In this document: piece after piece, positions 56,381 through 64,000 of the stretch
Layout of the letters: every line of letters begins with the position of its first letter
Position numbering within the stretch: position 1 is the first letter of the stretch
Assembly: GCF_000710775.1 (NCBI RefSeq)
Contig: NZ_JOJP01000001.1
Coordinates: 4,291,810 to 4,355,809 of the forward strand
DNA length: 64,000 nucleotides
Direction of reading: 5' to 3'
Source of the DNA: Endozoicomonas elysicola
GTDB lineage: Bacteria; Pseudomonadota; Gammaproteobacteria; Pseudomonadales; Endozoicomonadaceae
The notes under the pieces: model-generated
The model's input: only the letters and a program-made list of their open reading frames with translations
The model's database searches: none
Told to the model about the DNA's origin: nothing
Translations under genes and position numbers: made by a program

Positions 56381-57439
56381 ATGCAATCCTTTCTATCCAT
56401 CCAACATTTATCCAAATCCTTTGGGACATTCACAGCGCTTGATGATATTTCGCTGAATATTGAACAGGGGGAGTTTATCTGTTTTCTCGGCCCCTCTGGC
56501 TGTGGAAAAACTACTCTCCTTAGGCTGATCGCAGGATTAGAGAGCAGTGATCAGGGGGAGATCTGGCAGAGTGGTGTTAATTGCACACAGCTCCCACCTG
56601 AGAAAAGGGACTTTGGTATTGTCTTTCAATCCTATGCACTGTTCCCCAACCTGACGGTTTTCGACAATATTGGTTTTGGCCTTCAAAACCAGGGACTTTC
56701 ACGGGAAAAGATTCAAACGACAGTCGCCAAATGGCTTGAGACCATTGGACTGTCGGATGCGGGGGATAAATTTCCCTGTCAGCTTTCCGGTGGACAGCAG
56801 CAAAGGGTGGCCCTGGCCCGTGCTCTGGCATTATCTCCGGGATTACTGCTGCTGGATGAACCACTGTCAGCTCTGGACGCCAGGGTTCGAGTCAAGTTGA
56901 GAGAAACCATTCGTTCACTGCAGAAGAGACTGGGAATCACCACCATTATGGTCACTCACGACCAGGAAGAAGCCATGGCGATGGCCGACCGAATTGTGGT
57001 GATGAATCACGGCCATATTGAACAGGTTGGTACACCCAGAGAGATCTATCAAAACCCAGCCTCTCGCTTTGTCGCAGATTTCGTCGGCGCCATGAACTTT
57101 ATGGAAGCAGAAGTAAACCCTCAGAATCAGACCATGCTGGCAAATCAACCACTGGCACTTGCCCCACAGAGTTCCCGCAGTGGCAAAGTTTTACTGGGTA
57201 TCCGCCCGGAGGATCTGACATTCGGTGAGGGAATTACCGAGTTACCAGTGCAGGTTGAAACAATGGAGTTTCAAGGAACTTTCGTCAGGGCAAGCTGCAA
57301 CCCACTGGGCTGGACATCAACCTCCACCATAAAAGTGGATGTTCCGGTTCATCAACTGGCCAATCTCAGCCTGCACCCTGGCTGCAAATCCCGACTGGTC
57401 ATCCAGGAACAGCATATTCATGTTTTTCCCGCAGAGTAA
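56381..57439 (+). CDS. phnT: AEP ABC transporter ATP-binding protein
   Basis: A 352-aa ABC ATPase with Walker A GPSGCGKTT, the Q-loop FQSYALFPNLTV, signature LSGGQQQR, Walker B LLLLDEP followed by the D-loop SALDA and the switch His in VTHDQEEAM; the C-terminal 110 residues form a TOBE-type regulatory domain (KVLLGIRPEDLTF). It energises AEP import at the cytoplasmic face. The frame opens at a TTG (56363), but the ATG at 56381 gives the usual family start. It ends 12 bp before the fused permease gene. Expression from the phnS operator requires reading through the MITE-like element. Confidence 0.9.
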   Translation: MQSFLSIQHLSKSFGTFTALDDISLNIEQGEFICFLGPSGCGKTTLLRLIAGLESSDQGEIWQSGVNCTQLPPEKRDFGIVFQSYALFPNLTVFDNIGFGLQNQGLSREKIQTTVAKWLETIGLSDAGDKFPCQLSGGQQQRVALARALALSPGLLLLDEPLSALDARVRVKLRETIRSLQKRLGITTIMVTHDQEEAMAMADRIVVMNHGHIEQVGTPREIYQNPASRFVADFVGAMNFMEAEVNPQNQTMLANQPLALAPQSSRSGKVLLGIRPEDLTFGEGITELPVQVETMEFQGTFVRASCNPLGWTSTSTIKVDVPVHQLANLSLHPGCKSRLVIQEQHIHVFPAE

Positions 57440-57451
57440 GGAATGCTGATC

Positions 57452-59167
57452 ATGGATCTTTCTACCACTGCCAATAGACCGCTATACAGAGAAACCAGCC
57501 AGAGGCGTCCTGTTTTCAACACTGGCAAGCTGGTTTCTGCGCTCTGCATTACCGGAGTATTTCTCTATCTGCTGGTAACACTTCTGCTACCACTGATGGC
57601 CATGCTGGCCCGAAGTGTTCAGGATAGCCAGGGCCGTTTTGTCGGCATCAGCAACTTTGCAGAATACCTGGGCAGTAATGCCCTGACCCAGTCCATTTCC
57701 AATACCCTGACGATCGGCTTTGTGGTTACGGGTATTGTGGTCACTCTGGCGTTTCTATTCGCCTATGGCCTGACCCGAACCTGCATGCCCTGCAAAACAG
57801 CCTTCAAGGTTCTGGGTATGCTACCCATTCTGGCACCATCGCTGCTACCGGCGATCAGCATGATCTACCTCTTTGGCAATCAGGGCGTTGCCAGAGACTT
57901 ACTGATGGGACATTCGGTTTACGGCATCATCGGTATTGTTATTGGCCTGGTATTCTGGACCTTTCCCCATGCACTGTTGATACTGAACACAGCATTATCC
58001 ACCTCTGATGCCAGACTCTATGAATCCGCCAGAGTCATGAAATCTTCAGCACTGCGGACTTTTCTGACGGTCACATTACCGGCAGCCAAGTTTGGACTGA
58101 TCAGCACAACTGCGGTTGTCTTTACCCTGGTAGTCACGGACTTTGGTGTCCCCAAGGTGATTGGTGGCCAATACAATGTTCTGGCCACGGATATCTATAA
58201 ACAGGTGGTGGGGCAGCAGAACTTTGCCATGGGTGCCGTTATCAGCGTGCTGCTGTTACTGCCGGCGATCATCGCTTTTCTGGTTGACCGCAGAGTTCAA
58301 AAGAGGCAGAAAGAACTCTTTGGCTCCCGTTCTGTCGCTTATCAGCCTGAACCCAGCCCGATTCGCGACCGGTTATTTCTGGTGATCTGCAGCCTGGTGA
58401 TCATGGCCATACTGTCGATTATTGCCATGGCCGTATATGGCTCTCTGGTGACATTCTGGCCCTGGAATCTCGAGCTTTCCTTACAGAACTATCGATTTGA
58501 AAATTTCAGTGCCCAGGGTTGGGTACCATTTTTCAATTCATTAAAACTCGCCACATGCACAGCAATAGTGGGGACGCTGGTCATTTTTATCACGGCCTAC
58601 TGCGTGGAAAAAGTCAAAATGGCAGCCTCCATCAAATGGTTGATTCAGGTCATGACCATGCTGCCTGTGGCGATCCCCGGAATGGTACTGGGCCTAGGAT
58701 ATATCTTTTTCTTTAATCAGCCAGGGAACCCGCTAGGAATGTTCTATGGAACCATGGCGTTACTGGTTCTGAATACCGTTGCTCATTACTTCACCGTGGG
58801 TCATCTCACAGCCCTATCAGCCCTGAAAAAGCTGCCTAATGAAATTGAAGTGGTAGCAGCATCGCTTAAGATTCCGCAATACAGAGCCTTTTTCAAAGTT
58901 TCACTGCCGGTATGTCTGCCTGCGTTGCTGGATATTGGTATCTATCTTTTTGTTAATGCCATGACCACCACATCCGCTGTCGTGTTCCTGTATTCATCGG
59001 ACATCATGCCGGCATCCGTGGCGGTGATGAACATGGAAGATGCTGGCCAGAATGGCCCAGCGGCAGCCATGGCCGTTCTGATCATGCTGACAGCCGCAAC
59101 CGTTAAAGTGGTTCACCTGCAGGTTGGTAAAAAACTATTGAATAACACTCAGCGCTGGAGACGCTGA
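57452..59167 (+). CDS. AEP ABC transporter permease, fused double-length (PhnU-PhnV type)
   Basis: A 571-aa inner-membrane protein with about 12 helices in two homologous halves. Each half has an EAA loop for contact with the ATPase: LYESARVMKSSALRTFLTVTLPAAKFGL (about 185-212) and EIEVVAASLKIPQYRAFFKVSLPVCLPALL (about 455-485). In Salmonella, PhnU and PhnV are separate; here the two permease domains are one chain, as in FbpB/AfuB-type iron transporters. AAGGA 9 nt before the ATG at 57452 fixes that start over 57443. It is the last gene of the importer operon, and a perfect hairpin spans its stop codon. Confidence 0.88.
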   Translation: MDLSTTANRPLYRETSQRRPVFNTGKLVSALCITGVFLYLLVTLLLPLMAMLARSVQDSQGRFVGISNFAEYLGSNALTQSISNTLTIGFVVTGIVVTLAFLFAYGLTRTCMPCKTAFKVLGMLPILAPSLLPAISMIYLFGNQGVARDLLMGHSVYGIIGIVIGLVFWTFPHALLILNTALSTSDARLYESARVMKSSALRTFLTVTLPAAKFGLISTTAVVFTLVVTDFGVPKVIGGQYNVLATDIYKQVVGQQNFAMGAVISVLLLLPAIIAFLVDRRVQKRQKELFGSRSVAYQPEPSPIRDRLFLVICSLVIMAILSIIAMAVYGSLVTFWPWNLELSLQNYRFENFSAQGWVPFFNSLKLATCTAIVGTLVIFITAYCVEKVKMAASIKWLIQVMTMLPVAIPGMVLGLGYIFFFNQPGNPLGMFYGTMALLVLNTVAHYFTVGHLTALSALKKLPNEIEVVAASLKIPQYRAFFKVSLPVCLPALLDIGIYLFVNAMTTTSAVVFLYSSDIMPASVAVMNMEDAGQNGPAAAMAVLIMLTAATVKVVHLQVGKKLLNNTQRWRR

Positions 59168-59170
59168 GTG
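59146..59170 (+). terminator. Hairpin spanning the permease stop codon
   Basis: CACTCAGCG (59146-59154) and CGCTGAGTG (59162-59170) form a perfect 9-bp stem with a 7-nt loop that includes the end of the gene and its TGA. No T tract follows, so it may stabilise the transcript end rather than terminate it. Confidence 0.4.
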
Positions 59171-59642
59171 AGGTACACAAGCCCCCATTGCCAGCAAAAA
59201 AAGACAAAGTCCACCCCAGACCCGCGTCAAACTATCCAAACACTACTGTTCATAAATGCTCACGTTTGCAAAGAGCTGGAAAGCTATCAATTATTACGTC
59301 GGAAAAACACCGTACTAACCCCTAATAACATCAAAGCATTCACTATAACTCCTTGCGCAGCAGGGCACAGAGCAAGTTGAACTAACCTAAGTACCAATAA
59401 TCAGAGATATAACCTTCAGCCTTAAATCAATCCGTGATAGATGCGAAAACTGATCAAAATTGATACAGATCATGCCTTTTATCTTTTTTTGATAACTTTT
59501 GTTCAGTTAGGTAGTACCACTTATTGCTGATAATTATGGACAGGCACAGACTAAACCCAGCCAGCCTGCTTTTACCAAGCCAAAAAGGCTTATCCCACGC
59601 AGGCTGATGATTTTCCTCCAGTGCGCAAGTAAGGCACAGATA
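59171..59642. other. Intergenic region before aspA
   Basis: About 470 bp between the permease and aspA. The left part shows no gene; the right part contains the FNR box and a long AT-rich leader. A short open frame at 59168-59380 has no ribosome site or recognisable sequence and is not called. Confidence 0.4.
59460..59473 (+). promoter_or_regulatory. FNR/Anr box upstream of aspA
   Basis: TTGATACAGATCAT matches the consensus TTGATnnnnATCAA in nine of ten specified positions. A possible -10 (GATAAC, 59491-59496) lies downstream, roughly as in FNR-activated promoters. aspA is an FNR-activated gene in E. coli. Confidence 0.7.
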
Positions 59643-61067
59643 ATGACAGATCTTACCCAATACCGAATTGAACATGACCTGCTGGGTGAAGCTCCAGTTC
59701 CGGAAAATGTTTACTATGGCATCCAGACCCAGCGTGCCGTTGAAAACTTCCAGATCAGTGGTGTCCAGCTGAACCACTACGTGAACCTTCCACGCGCACT
59801 GGCCATGGTGAAAAAGGCCTGTGCACTGGCCAACCGTGACCTGGGTATGCTGGATGCACAGAAAGCGGAAGCCATTTCTGATGCCTGCGACGAAATCATC
59901 GAAGGACGTCTGCACGATCAGTTTGTGGTTGACATGATTCAGGGTGGCGCTGGTACCTCCACCAACATGAATGCCAACGAAGTTATCTGTAACCGTGCTC
60001 TGGAGCTGATGGGACATCGTCGTGGTGAATACCAGTACCTGCACCCGAACACCCATGTCAACATGGCACAGTCTACCAACGACGTATACCCAACCGCTAT
60101 GCGTTTGGCTATGGTACTCAAGCACAAGACTCTGCTGGTAGCGATCAAGTCTCTGAAAAATGCGCTGGATGTGAAAGCAAACGAGTTCAAAGATATCCTG
60201 AAAATGGGCCGTACCCAGCTTCAGGACGCCGTGCCGATGACACTGGGTCAGGAATTCAGAGCATTCAGCACCACGATCGGTGAAGACGTTCAGCGAATCA
60301 GCGAAATGGCTGCCCTGCTTAGAGAAGTTAACCTCGGTGGTACTGCTATCGGTACCGGCATCACTGCTGACAGCCGTTATGCCCCACTTGCCGTTAAGTA
60401 CCTTACTGAAATTTCTGGCCAGGAAATGATTCTTGCTGGAGATCTGGTTGAAGCCACTTCTGATATGGGTGCTTTCGTTATTTTCTCAAGCGCACTGAAG
60501 CGTCTGGCGGTTAAGCTGTCCAAAATCAGCAACGACCTGAGACTGCTATCCAGTGGCCCGTTGTGTGGTTTTAATGAGATCAACCTGCCTGAAATGCAGC
60601 CTGGTTCATCTATCATGCCAGGTAAAGTAAACCCGGTTATTCCTGAAGCCATGAACCAGATCGCCTTCCACGTGATTGGTAACGACCTTGTGGTAACTCT
60701 GGCTTCAGAAGCAGCCCAGTTACAGCTCAATTATGCTGAACCGGTTCTGGTCTACAAGATTCTGGAGTCAATCCAACAGTTGTCCAGCGGTATGAACATG
60801 CTGACCGAGAAGTGCATCAAAGGCATTACAGCAAACCGTGAAGTTTGCCAGAGCTATGTAGACAACAGCGTTGGTCTGGTAACTGCCCTGAACCCATACC
60901 TGGGCTATGAAAACTCCAGCCGTATTGCCAAAATTGCGCTAAAGAGTGGTCGTCGTGTAGTTGACCTGGTACTTGAAGAAGGCCTGCTGACCGAAGAGCA
61001 GCTGAAAGAAATTCTCAAGCCAGAAAATATGATTGCCCCTCTGAACCTGAGTCAATCAGCGCACTGA
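59643..61067 (+). CDS. aspA: Aspartate ammonia-lyase (aspartase)
   Basis: A 474-aa fumarase/aspartase-superfamily enzyme that deaminates aspartate to fumarate and ammonia, feeding anaerobic fumarate respiration or growth on amino acids. The N-terminal RIEHDLLGEAPVPENVYYGIQTQRAVENFQISG, QGGAGTSTNMNANEVICNRALE, HVNMAQSTNDVYPTAMRLA and the signature loop GSSIMPGKVNPVIPEA are near-identical to E. coli AspA. AAGG about 9 nt before the ATG at 59643; an ATG 12 codons earlier is less likely. A strong terminator follows. Confidence 0.95.
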   Translation: MTDLTQYRIEHDLLGEAPVPENVYYGIQTQRAVENFQISGVQLNHYVNLPRALAMVKKACALANRDLGMLDAQKAEAISDACDEIIEGRLHDQFVVDMIQGGAGTSTNMNANEVICNRALELMGHRRGEYQYLHPNTHVNMAQSTNDVYPTAMRLAMVLKHKTLLVAIKSLKNALDVKANEFKDILKMGRTQLQDAVPMTLGQEFRAFSTTIGEDVQRISEMAALLREVNLGGTAIGTGITADSRYAPLAVKYLTEISGQEMILAGDLVEATSDMGAFVIFSSALKRLAVKLSKISNDLRLLSSGPLCGFNEINLPEMQPGSSIMPGKVNPVIPEAMNQIAFHVIGNDLVVTLASEAAQLQLNYAEPVLVYKILESIQQLSSGMNMLTEKCIKGITANREVCQSYVDNSVGLVTALNPYLGYENSSRIAKIALKSGRRVVDLVLEEGLLTEEQLKEILKPENMIAPLNLSQSAH

Positions 61068-61097
61068 GCGATTTGAGCATGTGCTGAAATCCAACTG

Positions 61098-61130
61098 AAG
61101 GCCTGTAGAAATGCAGGCCTTTTTCATTTT
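61098..61130 (+). terminator. Rho-independent terminator of aspA
   Basis: AAGGCCTG (61098-61105) pairs with CAGGCCTT (61114-61121), followed by a T-rich TTTTCATTTTT. It starts 30 nt after the aspA stop. Confidence 0.88.
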
Positions 61131-61650
61131 TGACACACTCACAAACAATCCCAACTACGCACAAAACCACAACAATAACCGTATTATCCCTGATAACAAT
61201 ACAGGAAATATCATCTAATATAATGTGCCTCACTCAGGTTTATGTTTATTTGCGTAACATAACCTGTAAACATACGCAGTCAGCGGGAATGCTGGAATAA
61301 AATCAGAAGAAATCGATGCCTGTGGGAAGTACTACTCTGCAAAAATTGCGAAAATAACCACTTCTCTTTTAAAAAGAGCTGAAAGAGCACCAGTGAAAGC
61401 CGGAGTTGATTTTTTTGTTTGCCTGATAAAGCAACAGCATCATACTCTGCTAAACTATTTGCTAAAATACAGAGCGAATTCCACGGCCTTTAAGCAATCT
61501 TTTTCAACCTGTGTTTCTTCCGGTGAACCTTCCGGACGATACAGTTGATGCTCAAAGAGCTTTAATAATGGCTTTCCCGCATCACCCCAACTTCCAGCCT
61601 GATGGCAAAAACACCAAATTATACGGCAAATTTCTCACAGTGGAGTCATT
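61131..61650. other. Intergenic region between aspA and the response regulator
   Basis: About 520 bp, AT-rich, with no supportable gene, RNA or repeat. It should contain the promoter of the FixJ-type regulator. Confidence 0.4.
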
Positions 61651-62304
61651 ATGCAGCAACAGGACATGAAGCAAGAACCTACCGTATTTATCATCGATGA
61701 TGACGAGGCTGTGCGTGACTCGCTGAAAATGTTGATGAAGTCGGTAGGTCAGACTGTAGAAGCCTTTTCTTCCCCTGCTGAGTTCCTTGAAGTTTATGAT
61801 GAAAACCGGCCCGGCTGTATTGTGCTGGACATCCGTATGCCCGGTATGAGCGGCCTTGAACTTCAAAGCAAGCTCAATGAAATGCACTGCATTCTTCCAA
61901 TCATTTTCATCACTGGCCATGGTGATGTTCCAATGGCCGTTCAGGCCATCAAAGATGGTGCTATGAACTTCATTCAGAAGCCTTTCCGCGATCAGGAGCT
62001 TCTGGATCTGATTAACGATGCGCTTAAGCTGGATACTCAACAAAGAAAAGAACTCCTTGAGCACAAGGAAATTCTGCGCAGACTCTCCACCCTCACAGAT
62101 CGAGAGCGCGAAGTTCTACATCATGTGGTTGAAGGTAAAGCCAACAAGGTGATTGCTGCTGACATTAACCTGAGCCAGCGCACGGTTGAAATTCACCGCT
62201 CCCGTGTAATGGAAAAGATGGGTACTAAGTCCCTGGCACACCTGGTACGTCAGGTTATGCAGGTAAAAGAGCATCTTGAAGGCGAATTTAATTTCAAAAT
62301 TTAA
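61651..62304 (+). CDS. FixJ-family response regulator
   Basis: A 217-aa two-domain response regulator. The receiver domain (about 10-125) has the acidic pair in IIDDDEAV, phospho-acceptor Asp60 in CIVLDIRMPG, Thr88 and Lys110 (IQKPF); a linker leads to a LuxR-type helix-turn-helix (LTDREREVLHHVVEGKANKVIAADINLSQRTVEIHRSRVMEKMGTKSLAHL, about 145-200). The whole is typical of the FixJ group. No sensor kinase lies beside it. Neighbours offer no clear target; aspA upstream and the degenerate receiver downstream are on the same strand but separated by over 500 bp each. GGAG 6 nt before the ATG. Confidence 0.9.
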   Translation: MQQQDMKQEPTVFIIDDDEAVRDSLKMLMKSVGQTVEAFSSPAEFLEVYDENRPGCIVLDIRMPGMSGLELQSKLNEMHCILPIIFITGHGDVPMAVQAIKDGAMNFIQKPFRDQELLDLINDALKLDTQQRKELLEHKEILRRLSTLTDREREVLHHVVEGKANKVIAADINLSQRTVEIHRSRVMEKMGTKSLAHLVRQVMQVKEHLEGEFNFKI

Positions 62305-62316
62305 TCCTCTCCTCTC

Positions 62317-62346
62317 CGTTTACCTCTATATTCACAGAGGTATTCG
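62317..62346 (+). terminator. Possible terminator after the response regulator
   Basis: TACCTCT (62321-62327) pairs with AGAGGTA (62336-62342), extended by CCG / CGG across a TT internal loop. It starts 12 nt after the stop, but no clean T tract follows. Confidence 0.45.
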
Positions 62347-62870
62347 GAGCTCTTCTCGATTTTAGAAAAGTCAAAGCACCCATTTTTTTAAAGGATTTAT
62401 TGCGAAGTGTTTTGGTGATTGACCAAATAATAATCCTTCATAATTTCCGATTTGTTCATTTAAAAAAGAGCTAAGCGAACAATATAATAATTGAACGAAC
62501 GATCAGATAGATCCTTAGGTACTCGCCGAATAACGTCAAGTACATCCCTCCATTCAGCAATTTGTCGGCTAAACCTAAACTGAAGTCGTACCATTAGACA
62601 ATGGCAAGAAGAGACTATGAAATACTTTCTAAACTCCTTTTATTAAAAACTGGTCAGAAACTATTTCATATTTAGAGAGTTGCTTCTTGAGCTGCTGCTT
62701 ACGGTGGGAGAAATACGAACTTTAGTACAGACAAACACTGCGCTTTGACCCGTAAACCTCCTCAGATTCTATATCTATAGAATTCTTGCACAAAAGATAA
62801 GCAATAGCTTTATGCTAACAGCTGTTTCATTGCAACAATACAGGTTTCTTTTTACCGCAAGGCTGCCTTT
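62347..62870. other. Intergenic region, nothing recognised
   Basis: About 520 bp, AT-rich, without an open frame, RNA gene or repeat that I can support. It presumably holds the promoter of the degenerate receiver gene. Confidence 0.4.
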
Positions 62871-63260
62871 ATGAACCTAGCAACCCATTGCTCAGTCTAT
62901 CTACTGGAACAGGATTTCGGCACTACCGAGACTATTCGCAGCCTGTGCCATGAAAAATCACTGCATCTCACCTGCTTCAGTTCACATTTTGAGCTACTGA
63001 ATGCACTTAAAGCAGACCAGCCTTCCTGCATCATCGCGGCGAATGATCAACCCCATGGGCAGGCCCTGAATCTAATGCAGGATTTGGCCAGCGAAAACCA
63101 TCAGGTTCCGGTTATTATCCTTGGGCATCACAATGATGTGTCCAGTGCTGTTGCAGCCATTAAAGCGGGCGCTGTTGATTACATTGAAAAGCCAACCATT
63201 TATGGTCGACTGGCAGAGCAACTTAATCTGGTAGTAAAGCACTCATTCCAAACCGCATAA
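62871..63260 (+). CDS. Stand-alone degenerate receiver-domain protein
   Basis: A 129-aa single-domain protein that aligns end to end with receiver domains (SVYLLEQDFGTTETIRSLCHEKSL; VPVIILGHHNDVSSAVAAIKAGAVDYIEKPTIYGRLAEQLNLVV). Against the FixJ-type neighbour, the phospho-acceptor Asp is Ala57, the acidic pair is only partly kept (EQD), and the switch Thr is Leu84, while Lys107 remains. It therefore cannot be phosphorylated in the usual way and should act as a pseudo-receiver, possibly by binding a kinase or regulator. No output domain is present. The resemblance to the FixJ receiver suggests origin by duplication and loss. Confidence 0.8.
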   Translation: MNLATHCSVYLLEQDFGTTETIRSLCHEKSLHLTCFSSHFELLNALKADQPSCIIAANDQPHGQALNLMQDLASENHQVPVIILGHHNDVSSAVAAIKAGAVDYIEKPTIYGRLAEQLNLVVKHSFQTA

Positions 63261-63364
63261 GCACATTGCTGTGTTTATGCGGCATTTTATTCTTTCGATA
63301 CATTGATACTGACGCTTTAATTTTTATACCCAGTAAAACATTCAGTGGTTTACCAATACACAGC

Positions 63365-64000
63365 CTACGCTGGCAAACCATTCACGTAGTCGGATAACTC
63401 TGTTAGCAGGCTTTGTTTTTCCATATTTCCCTCAACCATCTCCTGAGCAGATCTCAATTCATCCCAAAAGTGATTACGTGTTAAAAAGTAATCATTATCT
63501 GGATGCAACTGCCCGGATAATCGCTCATGACAATACTTTTTCCAAAGCAGCTGATCTTCTTCATCCAGCGTTTCAAAATAGTGCCGCCCACGGTAACGAA
63601 ACAGCATTTCGTCAAGGCGTTTATCTGAGAAAGAAAGACCAAGCTGGGTTAACTCCGATGGCTTCGCAGTTAAAATACGACTCATTTCATTACGATCTGC
63701 GGGGGAGAAAAAACCACCGGAATAAATCATCTGGTCCGGATCAGTATGCTTATTCGATGGGGACTCTGAAAAGACTTCCCGAAGCTTGGCCGCCAGCTCT
63801 GAGTCTGCCATTAGCTGACTCCTGTGCACTTCACATCTGGTAAGATCCAGCTCGAGACGTTCCTGGTCTTCAGCCCTCAAAACACCCACGGGGGCGATCA
63901 CCGGACATTTATTAATATGGATAGTCTTCAATGGAATTCGTTCTTCACCTTCTGCCAACTGATCTGATGGAGTGAACAACCTTCGCCTGATTTCCTCCAC
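63365..64000 (-). CDS. sbcB: Exodeoxyribonuclease I, C-terminal part (5' truncated by window edge)
   Basis: The frame continues past the right edge, leaving 211 residues. RIPLKTIHINKCPVIAPVGVLRAEDQERLELD, GGFFSPADRNEMSRIL, LSFSDKRLDEMLFRYRGRHY and LSDYVNGLPA match the SH3-like and helical C-terminal domains of E. coli ExoI (SbcB), the 3'-5' single-strand DNA exonuclease of recombination and mismatch repair. The DnaQ-type nuclease domain lies beyond the window. It converges on the degenerate receiver gene with about 100 bp between. Confidence 0.93.
   Translation of the reverse strand: MEEIRRRLFTPSDQLAEGEERIPLKTIHINKCPVIAPVGVLRAEDQERLELDLTRCEVHRSQLMADSELAAKLREVFSESPSNKHTDPDQMIYSGGFFSPADRNEMSRILTAKPSELTQLGLSFSDKRLDEMLFRYRGRHYFETLDEEDQLLWKKYCHERLSGQLHPDNDYFLTRNHFWDELRSAQEMVEGNMEKQSLLTELSDYVNGLPA

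Noticed and set aside
59168-59380. 70-aa plus-strand open frame after the permease
   Set aside because: Non-ATG start, no ribosome site, no recognisable sequence; it directly follows the permease stop.

Overview
The window looks like a chromosome segment of a host-associated marine gammaproteobacterium, most like Endozoicomonas (order Oceanospirillales). This is inferred from gene content: standard gammaproteobacterial housekeeping blocks (hemN-fnr, apt, ttcA; pheST-ihfA-merR; thiSGH; recQ/sprT; sbcB) are interleaved with large lineage-specific proteins, one of them a eukaryote-type protein tyrosine phosphatase, and with catabolic operons for compounds abundant in marine animals (steroids and 2-aminoethylphosphonate). 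No rRNA, tRNA or CRISPR array was seen.

Layout. 1-4.8 kb: 3' end of hemN, the oxygen sensor fnr, apt, a phage-like lysozyme-type gene beside a palindromic repeat, a DksA/TraR-type zinc-finger gene and ttcA. 4.8-8.4 kb: two tandem DUF547 exported proteins, a Bax-like glucosaminidase and a Yip1-family membrane protein. 8.4-24.5 kb: three large orphan or eukaryote-like proteins (928, 675 and 842 aa, the last the tyrosine phosphatase) separated by sprT, recQ, an ammonium transporter fused to a hybrid histidine kinase, a YecA-type protein and a phosphate-binding-protein/OmpA fusion. 24.6-31.2 kb: merR, ihfA, pheT and pheS on the minus strand, then divergent thiSGH. 31.2-37.9 kb: an unknown gene, an MFS transporter, a small two-helix membrane protein, an Smr-domain protein and an 801-aa orphan containing C10 and A12 homopolymers.

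38.3-48.4 kb: a ten-gene minus-strand operon matching the steroid C/D-ring (HIP) degradation pathway: an extradiol dioxygenase (HsaC/TesB type), IpdA, IpdB, an enoyl-CoA hydratase, IpdC, a second enoyl-CoA hydratase, two acyl-CoA dehydrogenases, a thiolase and a short-chain dehydrogenase. 48.9-59.2 kb: a 2-aminoethylphosphonate (AEP) regulon: phnW-pbfA-phnX on the minus strand, and on the plus strand a second class III aminotransferase, the GntR regulator, and an ABC importer with a fused double permease. Three near-identical palindromes (TGGTCTATACCA type) lie in front of the three transcription units and equal the known PhnF/PhnR-type operator. The borders and interior of these catabolic clusters carry several large inverted repeats of MITE type.

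59.4-64 kb: aspA behind a near-consensus FNR box (a plausible target of the fnr at the left end), an orphan FixJ-type response regulator, a degenerate receiver protein, and the C-terminal part of sbcB running off the right edge. Overall, the region combines nutrient capture from animal tissue (AEP for P/N, steroids for carbon, ammonium sensing) with candidate host-interaction proteins.
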